DNA of 64,000 nt from NCBI GenBank assembly GCA_022072455.1, contig JAJVHY010000012.1, positions 1 through 64,000 of the forward strand. Direction: 5' to 3'. The notes under the pieces are model-generated. The model searched no databases. It was not told where the DNA came from and saw nothing but the letters and a program-made list of their open reading frames with translations. Position numbers and translations under genes: made by a program. Origin of the DNA: Verrucomicrobiia bacterium. GTDB lineage: Bacteria; Verrucomicrobiota; Verrucomicrobiia; Palsa-1439. This document shows, piece after piece, positions 37,288 to 48,525 of this stretch (the stretch's first letter is position 1; every line of letters starts with the position of its first letter).

Positions 37288-40161
37288 TTAGGGCTCGACC
37301 CGCACCCGGTAAAACCGCTTGGGCTGGCCGATGGCGGAACCATCCGTCCAGTTCGTCTGCGACGTGGTCGCGGTGACGGTGGTCAGGTTCGACCAGGTGT
37401 TACCGGCATCGTCACGAAAGTCGACGGCGTATGTCTTGCCGGGCACGGCGGTCCAATCCAATCGGAACCCACCGGGATTCACATCCAAATCCGTCACTCG
37501 TAACACCGAGCCGGCAGCGTTGGGATTGGTGCCGGCCAGCGCCTCGGCGCCGTCCGACATTCCATCACCGTCGGTGTCGGCCTTGGTCGGATCGGTGATT
37601 TGAGCATTCGGGTTGGCGGCCGTCAGGAGATTATTGACCCCGGTCAGTTCTTCTTGATCGGTCAAGCCGTCGGTGTCGGTGTCCACGATTTCCGTGGCCG
37701 TGACGGCTGTGGTGGCGTTGCTGGCGAAGCGGGTGTCGTGGACGGTGAGTTGAAAGGTGAGGACGGTGTTCAGATTCGTGGTCAGGGTGAAGCCGGCAGT
37801 CGCGGCGTTGGAGTTGATGAGCGCGACCGGGTAGCCGGTCAGTTGCACCCACTCGTAACTCACCGGCAACCCGCTCGGGGCGGCGGACGCGGTGCCGTTG
37901 AGGGTTACCGGCAGGCCGGCTTCGCGGGTTTGATTCGTGCCGGCGTTGGCCACCGGCAAGTCGAGGGCGAGGTCGCGTGTGTTGACGGCCAGCCAATTGG
38001 TGACGTTATTCCCGTCATTGCCGGCGGGGACAACGCCGGTGCGGGCACCGGCGCTGGCGGTCGCGTAGGCGGCTGCCGCGAGATGGAGTTGCGGCGGGAA
38101 TGTCCCAAACCGGTTGGCCAAATCCAGTGTGCCTTCGAGCACTCCGTTGTTGAAGGTGCCGTTGTTGTTGAGGCCGGAGGTCATGGAGTCGAAGGCCGGG
38201 AAGTTGGTAAAAAATTGTTCGGCGGGGCCGTACCAGCGCTGGAACGCGTTGTCGTTTTCGTCGGCCACGAACGCATTCCATTGCATGATGGTGCCGGTCT
38301 TGCCCCAGTTGGCGGACCGGTTGGTGCTGAGGACGCTGTTGAGATAGATGAAGTTGTCGCCGCCCTCGCCGGCATCTTGGCTGGCGACGTACAGGTGGTT
38401 GGCGCGGATGGCGGCGTAGAGGCGCAGGCCGTTGTCGGCGCGCAGCCACGCGGCATCGTCCAGTAACCCATCCATTTTGAACGGTTGGCCGATTTCGAGG
38501 CTGAACTCATCGATCGTTGCCCCGTTCATATCGAATTGTTGCAACGTCAGGCGCGTGCCGTTGATGTCGACAAGCGTGTAACTGTAGATGTCATTGCGCA
38601 GGACGGCGGAGTAATCTTTGCGCGGACTGGGCGTGTACAAGCCGGCGCCGCAGGCGCCCGAGGTGACGTAATAAACACCATTGATGGCGTTGATGCGTTC
38701 GTACCAGTGGTTGTGTCCTTGGAAAACGATCTGCACACCAAATTGGGCGAACAACGGCGTCAGGTTGTTTTTGACTGTCGCTTGATCATCGTGCCCGCCA
38801 ACACTCGTCCACGGGGGCCGATGCAGGAAGACAAATTTCCACGGGGCGGTCGCCGCCGCCAAGTCGTTGGAAACCCAGGTACGGATCGCGTTGATGATCG
38901 CGGTCTGATTATCCTGAAACGGCTCGGTATCGATGACGACGCAATGGGCGTTGCCGTATTGGAAGGAATAATTCTTCTCGATCTGACCGGCAGGCCCGTT
39001 GGTCGGCATGAAAAAATAATCCACCGACCATTGGCCATTGGCGGTGTCCACATCATGGTTGCCGAGCGTGACGAACGTCGGCACCCGCGCCATGGTCGGT
39101 CCGTAGAGTTTGAACCAGAACGGATCGTACGTGCCCGGCGCGCCGTCGGAATTTCCGCCCGCGGCGCCGGTCTGGCCGTAAACGTTGTCACCGACCGTGA
39201 TTTTGAAATCGAAATCGGTGCGCTCGTTGATCCGGGCCGCGATGTTGGTCATGCCAGTCGAGCCCTGACCGAAGTCGCCGATCACGACAAACCGGAACGG
39301 CTGGTCGGCGGTGCGTTTGGTGCGGAAATACCCGCCCGCGCTCAGCGTCACGCCGCCGCTGCGAACCCGGTAGTAGTAGTTGGTGTTGGCGGCCAGCCCC
39401 GGCAACGAGACGACATGCTCACGAACCAGCGTCACATCGGTAACCGTGCCGGCCTCGTACGCCGGGGTCAGTCCATAATCCACTGCGCTATCCGTCAGCG
39501 CATCCGTCCGCCACACGACCGTGACCTTGTCCGCGTCCGGCATCTGAATGAACGGCCCGCGCACCAAGGTGACATTGGTATAGAGTTCAACGATCAACGA
39601 AAAGTCCGAACTGCCTAACGACGTATTATGCCCCGACACCGCGAGGACATTATTGCCGTTCAACAGCACCGCCGGATTCAGGGCGATGAACTCTTTCTCA
39701 TTCGGCGTGCCGCTCCCCTCGCCGCGGGATGCCTCGTGGTTGCCGGACGCCAACGTGGTGTGCGTCACCGTTCCGCCCGGCATATTCCGCCGCGCCACTT
39801 CCGTCCCGTTCAAGTACACCACAATCCCGTCGTCATAATCGGCACCGAGCGACAGTCGGCTGATCCCGTTCGTGTCCGTGATGGTGAATGACCGGCGAAT
39901 GAAAACTGACGCATACGAATTCTGCATGTCAGAGAAAACTGTCAAATCATCCGCGTCTCCATAACCGAACCCGCCCGGCGCCGGCCCGCCCCACGTACTG
40001 TCCACGAAACCCACCTGCGTCCAATTGGTGCCGCCTTGCGTTGGCGGCGTGGAACTTCCCTTGTAATACCGCCAGGAGTCACCCTCACCGATCACCCGTT
40101 CGGCCTGAGCCATGGCGGCGATGAGCGACAAGCCCGCCAACACGACCACTCGGATTTTCAT
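37288..40161 (-). CDS. Multidomain secreted metallophosphoesterase (purple-acid-phosphatase-like) with TSP3-like Ca repeats and C-terminal 'RFYRV' domain
   Basis: FVVIGDFGQGSTG, TVGDNVYG, VTLGNHDVD, VFQGHNHWYERI; DTDTDGLTDQEE..ADTDGDGMSDGAEALAGTNP; C-term PKRFYRVRVEP; signal peptide. Confidence 0.88.
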   Translation of the reverse strand: MKIRVVVLAGLSLIAAMAQAERVIGEGDSWRYYKGSSTPPTQGGTNWTQVGFVDSTWGGPAPGGFGYGDADDLTVFSDMQNSYASVFIRRSFTITDTNGISRLSLGADYDDGIVVYLNGTEVARRNMPGGTVTHTTLASGNHEASRGEGSGTPNEKEFIALNPAVLLNGNNVLAVSGHNTSLGSSDFSLIVELYTNVTLVRGPFIQMPDADKVTVVWRTDALTDSAVDYGLTPAYEAGTVTDVTLVREHVVSLPGLAANTNYYYRVRSGGVTLSAGGYFRTKRTADQPFRFVVIGDFGQGSTGMTNIAARINERTDFDFKITVGDNVYGQTGAAGGNSDGAPGTYDPFWFKLYGPTMARVPTFVTLGNHDVDTANGQWSVDYFFMPTNGPAGQIEKNYSFQYGNAHCVVIDTEPFQDNQTAIINAIRTWVSNDLAAATAPWKFVFLHRPPWTSVGGHDDQATVKNNLTPLFAQFGVQIVFQGHNHWYERINAINGVYYVTSGACGAGLYTPSPRKDYSAVLRNDIYSYTLVDINGTRLTLQQFDMNGATIDEFSLEIGQPFKMDGLLDDAAWLRADNGLRLYAAIRANHLYVASQDAGEGGDNFIYLNSVLSTNRSANWGKTGTIMQWNAFVADENDNAFQRWYGPAEQFFTNFPAFDSMTSGLNNNGTFNNGVLEGTLDLANRFGTFPPQLHLAAAAYATASAGARTGVVPAGNDGNNVTNWLAVNTRDLALDLPVANAGTNQTREAGLPVTLNGTASAAPSGLPVSYEWVQLTGYPVALINSNAATAGFTLTTNLNTVLTFQLTVHDTRFASNATTAVTATEIVDTDTDGLTDQEELTGVNNLLTAANPNAQITDPTKADTDGDGMSDGAEALAGTNPNAAGSVLRVTDLDVNPGGFRLDWTAVPGKTYAVDFRDDAGNTWSNLTTVTATTSQTNWTDGSAIGQPKRFYRVRVEP

Positions 40162-40171
40162 GCCATACCTC

Positions 40172-40837
40172 TTACTTTCGCCGAATCACCAAATCATGTT
40201 GTTGGCGCAGTTTCACCACCCGGTCTGCCGGGCACACGCCGCGCCACAACACATTTGGATACAAAATCGAATTCCGCCCAATGATACTGCCGGGATTCAA
40301 CACGCAATTACATCCAATATCCGCCCCATCGCCGAGGATCGCCCCGAACTTCCGCAACCCGGTATCCCGCTCGCCCACCCAGACATTTCCTTTCAGCGCT
40401 TTCACATTCGACAAAATCACCCCGGCGCCGAGGTGCGCTTTCGCGCCGAGAATCGAATCGCCGACATAACTGAAGTGCGGCACCTGACAGCCATCGAACA
40501 GCACACAGCCCTTGAACTCGCTCGCATTCCCCAGCACGCAGCCATTCCCGACCATGACATTCTCGCGGATATACGCGCTCGACCGGATCTGGCAATTCTC
40601 GCCGATGATCGCCGGCCCGTTGATCACCGCCCCGTGTTCGATCACCGTCCCCTTCCCGATGAACACCTGTTCCCCGATGAACGGCGTCCCGCGCACTGTC
40701 CCCAATTGTGCCGGCCGCAAATGCGCCTTCACAAACCCCGGCAACTTCTTCAACGCGTCCCACGCAAACTCGCAGCCATCGAACAATTGCGGAAAACCAA
40801 ACTGCCGCAAGTCGAGCAAATCTTCAGGTCGGAACAT
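40172..40837 (-). CDS. Left-handed beta-helix acyltransferase/nucleotidyltransferase-like protein (GlmU C-terminal-like)
   Basis: Hexapeptide repeats GTVIEHGAVINGPAIIGENCQIRSSAYIRENVMVGNGCVLGNASEFKGCVLFDGCQVPHFSYVGDSILG. Confidence 0.85.
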   Translation of the reverse strand: MFRPEDLLDLRQFGFPQLFDGCEFAWDALKKLPGFVKAHLRPAQLGTVRGTPFIGEQVFIGKGTVIEHGAVINGPAIIGENCQIRSSAYIRENVMVGNGCVLGNASEFKGCVLFDGCQVPHFSYVGDSILGAKAHLGAGVILSNVKALKGNVWVGERDTGLRKFGAILGDGADIGCNCVLNPGSIIGRNSILYPNVLWRGVCPADRVVKLRQQHDLVIRRK

Positions 40838-40892
40838 GCCGGCACTGTAGCCCGTTGTTGCACAACTGAAAAGCTCTGATTACCATGCCGGC

Positions 40893-42626
40893 ATGACCCG
40901 CGCCCCCTTCGGCACCTGGACCTCGCCCATCACCACCGACCTCATTACCGGCGAAACTGTCAACCTCAAGGAACTCGCCTTTACCGGCAACCACGTCAGT
41001 TGGCTCGAACAACGTCCCAGCGACGCCGGCCGCACCGTCCTCGTCCGCGATGGTCACGACCTCACCCCCGCCGGGCTCAGCGTCCGCTCCCGCGTCCACG
41101 AATACGGCGGCGGCTCGTACACCTTCCCGTATTTCGCCAACGACAAGGATCAGCAGATTTACCGGGATGCCGTCCCGGTCACCAACACCCCCGGCTTGCG
41201 CTTCGCCGACATCGTCGTGGACGGTGACCGGCTCATCGCCGTCTGCGAAGATCACCGCGCCGGCAAAGAACCCACCAACTCCCTCGTCACCATCACCGCC
41301 GGCAAAATCGAACCTTTATTCTCCGGCAACGATTTCTACTCCTCCCCGTGCATTCACGCCGGCCACCTTGCCTACCTCACCTGGAATCACCCCAACCTCC
41401 CGTGGGACGAAACCGAACTCTGGCTTGATGGCCAAAAGATTGCCGGCGGCGCGTCCATCTTCCAACCGCAGTTCGCCCCCGACGGCACCCTCCATTTCGT
41501 CTCGGACCAGAACAACTGGTGGAACATCTACCGCTATCGCGACAGCCAGATCGAACCCGTCCTCGAAATGGAAGCCGAACTTGGCGTCCCGCAATGTGTC
41601 TTCGGTCTCAGCACCTACGCCTTTCTCGCCGATGGCCGGATCGCCTGTGCCGTCAACCAACGCGGCACCTGGCGCCTCGCCCTCTTCGACGGCACCCTGC
41701 GCTTCTTCGAACTCCCCTACACCGACATCGCCCAAGTCCGCGCCGCCGGTCAGCATGTCGTTTTTCTCGGGGCCTCGCCCGAACATCCGCCCGCTGTCAT
41801 CCGGCTCGACGCCAACACCGGTCACACGGAAATCCTGCGCCGTTCCACGTCGGTCGCGCTCGACCCGCGGTACATCGCGCCGGCCATCCCGCTCGAACAC
41901 GCTTTCTACTACCCGCCCACCAACCCGGATTTTACAGGCTTACCGGGTGAATTGCCGCCGCTCATCGTCAGCGCCCACGGCGGCCCCACGAGCGCGACGC
42001 GCAGCGGTTTTGATCTCACCAGACAATTCTGGACCAGTCGCGGTTTCGCCGTCGTGGATGTGAATTACGGCGGCAGCACCGGCTACGGGCGCGCCTACCG
42101 GGAAAGGCTCAACGGCCAGTGGGGCATCGTGGACGTGGACGATTGTTGCGCCGTGGCCCGGCAACTCGTCGAACAAAAACTCGCCGACCCGAACCGCCTC
42201 GTCATCCGTGGCGGCAGTGCCGGCGGGTTCACCACGCTCGCCGCGCTCACCTTCCGGCAAGTGTTCAAGACCGGCGCCAGCTATTACGGCATCAGCGACC
42301 TCGAATGGTCGAACGATACGCACAAATTCGAGTCACGGTACAACTACCGGCTCATCGCCCCGTGGCCGGCCGCGAAACAGATTTACCATGACCGTTCCCC
42401 GCTCCGGCATGCTGACAAACTGAATTCCCCGGTCATCTTCTTCCAAGGCCTCGACGACAAGATCGTCTTGCCGAATCAATCGCAGCTCATGGTCGAAGCG
42501 TTGAAAAAGAAAGGCGTGCCGGTCGAGTACTACGAATTCCCCGGCGAAGGCCACGGCTTCCGGCAAGCCGCCACGATCCAGCAAACACTCGAAGCCGAAC
42601 TCGCGTTTTATCGGAAGGTATTATGA
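40893..42626 (+). CDS. S9 family prolyl oligopeptidase
   Basis: VSAHGGPTSATRSGFDLTRQFWTSRGFAVVDVNYGGSTGYGRAYRERLNGQWGIVDVDDC; VIRGGSAGGFTTLAAL (GGSAGG nucleophile); FQGLDDKIVLPNQS; GEGHGF. Confidence 0.95.
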   Translation: MTRAPFGTWTSPITTDLITGETVNLKELAFTGNHVSWLEQRPSDAGRTVLVRDGHDLTPAGLSVRSRVHEYGGGSYTFPYFANDKDQQIYRDAVPVTNTPGLRFADIVVDGDRLIAVCEDHRAGKEPTNSLVTITAGKIEPLFSGNDFYSSPCIHAGHLAYLTWNHPNLPWDETELWLDGQKIAGGASIFQPQFAPDGTLHFVSDQNNWWNIYRYRDSQIEPVLEMEAELGVPQCVFGLSTYAFLADGRIACAVNQRGTWRLALFDGTLRFFELPYTDIAQVRAAGQHVVFLGASPEHPPAVIRLDANTGHTEILRRSTSVALDPRYIAPAIPLEHAFYYPPTNPDFTGLPGELPPLIVSAHGGPTSATRSGFDLTRQFWTSRGFAVVDVNYGGSTGYGRAYRERLNGQWGIVDVDDCCAVARQLVEQKLADPNRLVIRGGSAGGFTTLAALTFRQVFKTGASYYGISDLEWSNDTHKFESRYNYRLIAPWPAAKQIYHDRSPLRHADKLNSPVIFFQGLDDKIVLPNQSQLMVEALKKKGVPVEYYEFPGEGHGFRQAATIQQTLEAELAFYRKVL

Positions 42627-43267
42627 GCCTGCTCACCGACATTGACCGCTACATCGAGCAACTGTGCATCCCGCCGAACGTCGCCTTCGAGCAAGCGATC
42701 CGGGACGCCAAAGCGAACGGCCTGCCGGAAATCAACGTCTCGCCCAATGAAGGCAAACTGCTTTACCTGCTGGCGAAGATTACCGGCGCACGGCGCATTC
42801 TGGAAATCGGCACCCTCGGTGGCTACAGCACGTTGTGGCTAGCGAGTGCGTTGCCGGCGCGCGGGAAACTCGTCACGCTCGAACTCGAACCGCACCACGC
42901 CGCCGTCGCGCGGAAAAATCTGGACCGCGCCGGCTTGCTGAAGAAGGTCGAAATCCGCGTCGGCAACGCCCGGCTGTCGTTGCGCCAACTGAAACCGGCC
43001 TTCGATCTCGTGTTCATTGATGCCGACAAGGAAGGCTATCCGGTCTATCTCGATTTCGCGTTGAAGCTGACGCGGCCCGGCAGTCTCATCCTCGTGGACA
43101 ACGTCATCCGGCATGGTCGCGTTCTCGACCAGAAGCCCAAGGATGCCGGCACCCGCGCGATCCGAAAAGTGAATCACCGGCTCGCGACCAACCCGCGTCT
43201 CGAAACGATTCTCGTCCCACTCATGCGCGAGCGCATTGACGGTCTGGCCATTGCCCGGCGCCGTTAA
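42623..43267 (+). CDS. Class I SAM-dependent O-methyltransferase
   Basis: GARRILEIGTLGGYSTLWLASALPARGKLVTLELEPHHAAVARKNLDRAGL; FDLVFIDADKEGYPVYLDFAL; LILVDNVIRHGRV. Confidence 0.95.
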   Translation: MSLLTDIDRYIEQLCIPPNVAFEQAIRDAKANGLPEINVSPNEGKLLYLLAKITGARRILEIGTLGGYSTLWLASALPARGKLVTLELEPHHAAVARKNLDRAGLLKKVEIRVGNARLSLRQLKPAFDLVFIDADKEGYPVYLDFALKLTRPGSLILVDNVIRHGRVLDQKPKDAGTRAIRKVNHRLATNPRLETILVPLMRERIDGLAIARRR

Positions 43268-43932
43268 CGCCAAAACGACCAGCCGACGCGCATGTTCGGG
43301 AGCAACCACGCCGGCAGCGCGTACCGCAGGACAAACGCCAGCAAACTGTGCGACAAAGCCACGGCCAAGAGATTCGGCTCGCGTTGAAACGCCCGCGCCC
43401 ACAATCCGCCGGCCACGAACGTCGCCACCATCAAGAATGGATTCGGCGCGTGCAACCCGGCAAAGATCGCCGCCGCGATACCGGCGCTCCACCAGCCTTT
43501 TCCGAAAATGTCCTGCAACCGGCGATTGAGATAACATTGGAGTAAATACTCCTGCACCAACGGCCAGACGAACCGGCGCGGGCGAAACCGAAAGGCGCGC
43601 TCGCCAAAATTCAAGCTGTCGAGAAAATAGCCGGCCAGCAACAGCACCACCACGAACCCCAGCGTCGGCACCGCCAACCGTTTCACCGCCGGCCAGAAAT
43701 TATCCAACCGCAGTCCGAGATCGCGCCAGCCATCGCGATGCGCCAGATTGCTCGCCACCGCGATCCCGAATGCCGTGAGCGCGAGCGCCAGCCCGATCCG
43801 TTTGGCGACCACCTTGTCCGGCCACAACGGCGCCAGCCAGATCGTCGCGAGGATCAACCCGGTCACGACCGCGACTTCGACGGCGACCCGCGTCCTACTC
43901 AAGCAACTTCTCCAACTCTGCCGCCGTCGCAA
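43264..43932 (-). CDS. CPBP family intramembrane metalloprotease
   Basis: Multi-[17 protein letters not shown] (E..(Y)...R motif), [16 protein letters not shown]. Confidence 0.85.
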   Translation of the reverse strand: MRRRQSWRSCLSRTRVAVEVAVVTGLILATIWLAPLWPDKVVAKRIGLALALTAFGIAVASNLAHRDGWRDLGLRLDNFWPAVKRLAVPTLGFVVVLLLAGYFLDSLNFGERAFRFRPRRFVWPLVQEYLLQCYLNRRLQDIFGKGWWSAGIAAAIFAGLHAPNPFLMVATFVAGGLWARAFQREPNLLAVALSHSLLAFVLRYALPAWLLPNMRVGWSFWR

Positions 43933-45772
43933 CCGGCAACTGACACACCTGATCCACGCACACCGTCGCTGTGGCCTTACCGGCGGACGGTTCGCGCAAC
44001 ACGACCTTGCGCGGCAGATACCGGCGGCGAATCACGCGCACCATTTCGTCGTCCAGCGCGCCGGAAAGCACGATCCGTTTTGGTTTCCCGAGCGCAAAGT
44101 CCAGCGCGCACAGCATCTGCGGCATCACGTGCGGCGCGCTCCGCAGCCGCGGCATGAACAACGTCAACGTCCGCTCCGCCGCGCGCCGGTATTCTTCGCG
44201 GTCGGTCATTTCCGCGAGCCGCAACAAAACCAGAGTTGCCACGGAGTTCCCGCTCGGCTCCGCGCCATCGTATTCTTCTTTCGTCCGTAAAATCACGCTG
44301 GCGTCGCCACCGGCATTGAGGAAGAAACCGCCGTCGGCCGCATCGTAAAACGACTTCAACATTTCGTCCGCCAAGCCGGTCGCCTTCGTCAGCCAGCCGG
44401 CATCGAAATCCGTCTCATATAAATCGAGCAATGCATTCGCGAGGAAAGCGTAGTCGTCCAGCACAGCCGCCACCTTGCCGGACCGAACCAGTTTGCCACC
44501 TGCGAAAACCGCCGTGGCTGCGCTTTGCGCGGCGGCGAGATACCGGGGTTCGTCGAGCGCCTGCGCGGCCCGGCACAACGCGGAAATCATCAAGCCGTTC
44601 CAAGCCGTGATGATTTTCTCATCCCGGTGCGGCCGGATGCGTTTGGCACGCACCGCCAACAATTGGGCGCGTTCTTCAGGAAAACCGGCGCCGTGCAAGA
44701 CATTCCAGCCGTGTTCCCAGTTGCCGGCGGCGGTGACGTCGTACGCCCGGCAAAACGCTTCGGCGCGGTCACCGAGAATCTGTTCCACTTCGGCGCGCGT
44801 CCAGACGTAGAACTTGCCTTCGACGCCTTCGCTGTCGGCATCCTCGGCGGAATAGAAACCGCCGGTCGGACTCGTGAGGTCGTGCAACACGTAATCGCAT
44901 GTGCGGCGCGCGACGTCCGCGAAAAACTCGTCGCCGGTAATCTGGTACGCGTCCACGTAGCTGCTGACGAGTTGCGCCTGGTCGTAGAGCATCTTCTCGA
45001 AATGCGAGACGAGCCAGTGGTCATCCACGCTGTACCGGTGGAAGCCGCCGTCGAGATGGTCGAACATCCCGCCCTCGCCCATTTTGCGCAAGGTGAAGAG
45101 AGCCATTTCCGGTTGGCCAAACTGGAATAGGAAATTGAGATTCACCGGTCGCGGAAATTTCGGGGCCCCGCCGAAACCGCCGTGTGTCGAGTCGAAGCTG
45201 CCGCGTAATTGCTCGAAACAGAGTGGCAGCGGGGTCGCATCGAGGGTTGTCTCCCCGGCGCGCGTGACGGTGGCGTATTGCGCGAGCGTCTCGGTGATCC
45301 GGTTGGCTTGATCAAGGATGCCGGCGTGATTTGCCTCCCACACGTCGTGAATCTTCAGTAGCAAGTCCCGAAAACCCGGGCGGCCGTACCGCGAGTCCGG
45401 GGGGAAATAGGTGCCGCAATAAAACGGCTTCAAATCGCCGGTCAACCAGACGCTCATCGGCCAACCGCCGCTGCCGGTCGTCGCCTGCGTGGCGGTCATG
45501 TAAATCTTGTCGAGGTCGGGCCGCTCCTCACGATCGACTTTGATCGCGACGAAATGCTCGTTGAGCACCGCCGCCACGTCGTGATTCTCGAACGACTCCC
45601 GTTCCATGACGTGGCACCAATGGCAGGTCGAGTAGCCGATGGAGAGGAAGATCGGTTTGTTTTCGCGACGCGCTTTCGCAAACGCCTCTTCGCCCCACGG
45701 AAACCAGTCCACGGGATTATGGGCGTGTTGCTGCAAATACGGGCTTTGTTCGTGAATCAGGCGATTGGGCAT
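43895..45772 (-). CDS. Thioredoxin domain-containing protein, YyaL/DUF255 family
   Basis: [94 protein letters not shown]. Confidence 0.96.
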   Translation of the reverse strand: MPNRLIHEQSPYLQQHAHNPVDWFPWGEEAFAKARRENKPIFLSIGYSTCHWCHVMERESFENHDVAAVLNEHFVAIKVDREERPDLDKIYMTATQATTGSGGWPMSVWLTGDLKPFYCGTYFPPDSRYGRPGFRDLLLKIHDVWEANHAGILDQANRITETLAQYATVTRAGETTLDATPLPLCFEQLRGSFDSTHGGFGGAPKFPRPVNLNFLFQFGQPEMALFTLRKMGEGGMFDHLDGGFHRYSVDDHWLVSHFEKMLYDQAQLVSSYVDAYQITGDEFFADVARRTCDYVLHDLTSPTGGFYSAEDADSEGVEGKFYVWTRAEVEQILGDRAEAFCRAYDVTAAGNWEHGWNVLHGAGFPEERAQLLAVRAKRIRPHRDEKIITAWNGLMISALCRAAQALDEPRYLAAAQSAATAVFAGGKLVRSGKVAAVLDDYAFLANALLDLYETDFDAGWLTKATGLADEMLKSFYDAADGGFFLNAGGDASVILRTKEEYDGAEPSGNSVATLVLLRLAEMTDREEYRRAAERTLTLFMPRLRSAPHVMPQMLCALDFALGKPKRIVLSGALDDEMVRVIRRRYLPRKVVLREPSAGKATATVCVDQVCQLPVATAAELEKLLE

Positions 45773-45836
45773 AAACGGCGCGCAACATAGCAGAAGATTC
45801 TTTCGTCGTGTGCGGAAAAACGCTATCCATGCCGGC

Positions 45837-46916
45837 ATGGCGTTCACGCTCGGAAACCTGCAGCTAACATCCAATCTGTTCCTGTCGCCGCTGGCCGGTT
45901 ACACGAACCTGCCGTTCCGCCTCACCATTCGCGAAATCGGCGGTGTCGGCCTCTGCACGACCGACCTCGTCAATGCGCGCTCGCTGCTCGAACGCAACCG
46001 CAAAGCGCACAAACTCATCGAGACCTGCCCCGCCGACCGGCCGCTCGCGGTCCAGATCTTCGGCACCGTGCCCGAGGAAATGCGCGACGCGGCTGTGCTG
46101 TTGGAGTCGTTGGGGATTGATTCCGTGGACATCAACATGGGTTGCCCCGTCCGGAAAGTCTGCACCATCGGCGGTGGGTCGGCCATGATGACGAATCACG
46201 CGGCCACCACGCACCTCGTCAAAATGATGGTGGCCGCCGTCAAAATCCCGGTCACCTGCAAAATGCGCCTCGGTTGGGATGACGACAACCTCACCGCTCC
46301 CGATCTGGCCCGCGCGCTGGCCGACGTCGGTGCCGCCGCCATCATCGTCCACGGGCGGACCCGGCAACAAGGTTTCTCGGGCACCGTCAACCGCGCCGGC
46401 ATCCGCGCCGTCGTCGCCGCTGTGAAAAATGTTCCCGTGGTTGGCAACGGCGACATCACGACGCCGGTGGCGGCCAAACGGATGTTCGAGGAGACGGGCT
46501 GCGCCGCCATCAGCATTGGCCGGGGGGCGTTTTACAATCCGTGGATTTTCCAACACACGCGGCACTACCTCGCGACCGGCGAACTTCGCCCCGACCCGAC
46601 ATTCGACGAACGCCTCGCCGTCATGACGCGGCATCTCGACCGGATGGTGGAAGTCTTTGGCGAGAGCGTGGGGTGCCGGATGTTTCGCAAAATCGCGACG
46701 CAATACTCGAAATGTTTCGGCCCCAGTCGCGTATTCAATAAGCGCATGGTCTTGCTCAACACACGCGAGCAATTCGACGCGATTGTTGCCGATTACCGGC
46801 GGTGGCGGGAACAGTTCCTCGACGCCGACCACCGCCTTCTGCCCCAGTATGAACCACGGCCGCTGGACGAAGCGCCCGCCATCGCCACGCCGCAAGGGCC
46901 AAACGAGTTGTGGTAG
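45837..46916 (+). CDS. dusB: tRNA-dihydrouridine synthase
   Basis: [78 protein letters not shown]. Confidence 0.93.
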   Translation: MAFTLGNLQLTSNLFLSPLAGYTNLPFRLTIREIGGVGLCTTDLVNARSLLERNRKAHKLIETCPADRPLAVQIFGTVPEEMRDAAVLLESLGIDSVDINMGCPVRKVCTIGGGSAMMTNHAATTHLVKMMVAAVKIPVTCKMRLGWDDDNLTAPDLARALADVGAAAIIVHGRTRQQGFSGTVNRAGIRAVVAAVKNVPVVGNGDITTPVAAKRMFEETGCAAISIGRGAFYNPWIFQHTRHYLATGELRPDPTFDERLAVMTRHLDRMVEVFGESVGCRMFRKIATQYSKCFGPSRVFNKRMVLLNTREQFDAIVADYRRWREQFLDADHRLLPQYEPRPLDEAPAIATPQGPNELW

Positions 46917-46988
46917 CTCCTCGTCTTGGCGGCAAGATTCATCTTCCGGCTTGAGGTTGCGCCACTGCTCTTGGTAAACGAACCGGCC

Positions 46989-47864
46989 ATGACCTCCGCC
47001 CTCTCCAACATTGATGTTCCCGGTTTGAAAAAAGTCCGCAGCGGCAAAGTCCGCGAGATCTTTGATCTCAACGACGCGCTGCTCTTTGTTGCCAGCGACC
47101 GCATCAGCGCGTTCGACGTGATCATGCCCGATCCCATTCCGGAAAAAGGGCGGGTGCTGACGGCGTTCAGCGAATTCTGGTTTGGCAAGGCCAAGCACAT
47201 CGTCGAAAACCACTTCATCACGAGCGACTACGCGGCGATTGCCAAACGCGTCGGCAACCACGAACAACTGCGCGGCCGGGCGATGTTGGTCCGCAAATGT
47301 CAGCCGTTGCCGGTCGAGTGCATCGTGCGCGGTTACCTCGCGGGGTCAGGCTGGAAGGAATACAAGAAGAGTCAGACCGTCTGCAGCCAGAAGTTGCCGG
47401 CGGGGTTGGTGGAGTCCAGCGAATTGCCGGAGCCGATATTTACGCCGTCCACCAAAGCGGCGACCGGTCACGACGAAAACATTTCCTTCGCGCGCGCCAG
47501 TGAAATTCTCGGGAAGCCGCTCGCGGATAAAGTCAGCGCGTATTCCATCGCGCTCTACAAATTCGCGCGCGACTACGCCCGGCACCGCGGGATTATCATT
47601 GCCGATACGAAGTTCGAGTTCGGCTTGGAAGGTGACAAGGTGATTCTGATTGATGAGGCGTTGACGCCCGACAGTTCGCGGTTCTGGCCGGCCGCCACGT
47701 ATAAGCCGGGCGGTCCGCAACCGAGTTTCGACAAACAATTCCTGCGCGATTACCTCGAAACGCTGACGTGGGACAAGACGCCGCCGGGACCGAAGTTGCC
47801 GGCGGAGATCATTCGCAAGACCAGCGAGAAATATCTCGAAGCGTTGCAGCGTCTCACGGCGTAA
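46989..47864 (+). CDS. purC: Phosphoribosylaminoimidazole-succinocarboxamide synthase
   Basis: KVRSGKVREIFDLNDALLFVASDRISAFDVIMPDPIPEKGRVLTAFSEFWF; VECIVRGYLAGSGWKEY; LTPDSSRFWPA. Confidence 0.96.
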   Translation: MTSALSNIDVPGLKKVRSGKVREIFDLNDALLFVASDRISAFDVIMPDPIPEKGRVLTAFSEFWFGKAKHIVENHFITSDYAAIAKRVGNHEQLRGRAMLVRKCQPLPVECIVRGYLAGSGWKEYKKSQTVCSQKLPAGLVESSELPEPIFTPSTKAATGHDENISFARASEILGKPLADKVSAYSIALYKFARDYARHRGIIIADTKFEFGLEGDKVILIDEALTPDSSRFWPAATYKPGGPQPSFDKQFLRDYLETLTWDKTPPGPKLPAEIIRKTSEKYLEALQRLTA

Positions 47865-48525
47865 GCGGAGGGCCGACCGGCTGGATGCAATCGGCGCGGT
47901 CGTTTTGCGGTTGGTTCACGATTCCAGCCACCGGGAAGCCTTCCATTTCTTCGGCCGGGAATGGGACCAACGCCGGCAACAGGTCGGCCGGTGATTGTTC
48001 GGCCTCCGCCAACCAGAGATCGTAATACCGGGGTTGGAGGATGACCGGCATGCGATGATGGATGCGCGCCAGCAGCGCGTTCGGGGTGGTCGTAATCAGG
48101 CAACACGTCGCCACCGGCGCACCGGTCGGATCGCGCCACACGTCCCACAACCCGGCAAAGGCGAAGACGGTTTTCGATTTCAGCCGGAAGTAGTGCGGAA
48201 CTTTCGGTTTGGTCTGCGACCACTCATAGAATCCGTCGGCCAGCACGAGACAACGTTTGCGCTTGAGCGGGGTGCGGAAACTCGGTTTCTCGGCCAGTGT
48301 TTCGCTCCGGGCATTCGCGAGTTTGTTGCCGATGGCCGGATCTTTGGCCCAGGCCGGGATGAGTCCCCATTTCAGTTTGGTGATGGCGAGTTGGCCGTCG
48401 TTGAGGATGACGCTGACCGGCTGGGAGGGGCAGATGTTGTAGCGGGGCGACCGGGCGACGGCTTCGCCGGCCAGCGCGTCGGCAAATTCGCGCACATCCG
48501 CCGTCAGGGTAAATCGTCCGCACAT
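47854..48525 (-). CDS. SOS response-associated peptidase (YedK/HMCES family)
   Basis: MCGRFTL; RYNICPSQPVSVI; KWGLIPAWAKDP; NARSETLAEKPSFR; CLVLADGFYEWSQ; HHRMPVIL. Confidence 0.96.
   Translation of the reverse strand: MCGRFTLTADVREFADALAGEAVARSPRYNICPSQPVSVILNDGQLAITKLKWGLIPAWAKDPAIGNKLANARSETLAEKPSFRTPLKRKRCLVLADGFYEWSQTKPKVPHYFRLKSKTVFAFAGLWDVWRDPTGAPVATCCLITTTPNALLARIHHRMPVILQPRYYDLWLAEAEQSPADLLPALVPFPAEEMEGFPVAGIVNQPQNDRADCIQPVGPPLTP

Noticed and set aside
38485-39618. 377-aa plus-strand ORF
   Set aside because: Antisense to the metallophosphoesterase; no recognisable motif.
45864-47267. 467-aa minus-strand ORF
   Set aside because: Antisense shadow of dusB and purC, both with strong family motifs.
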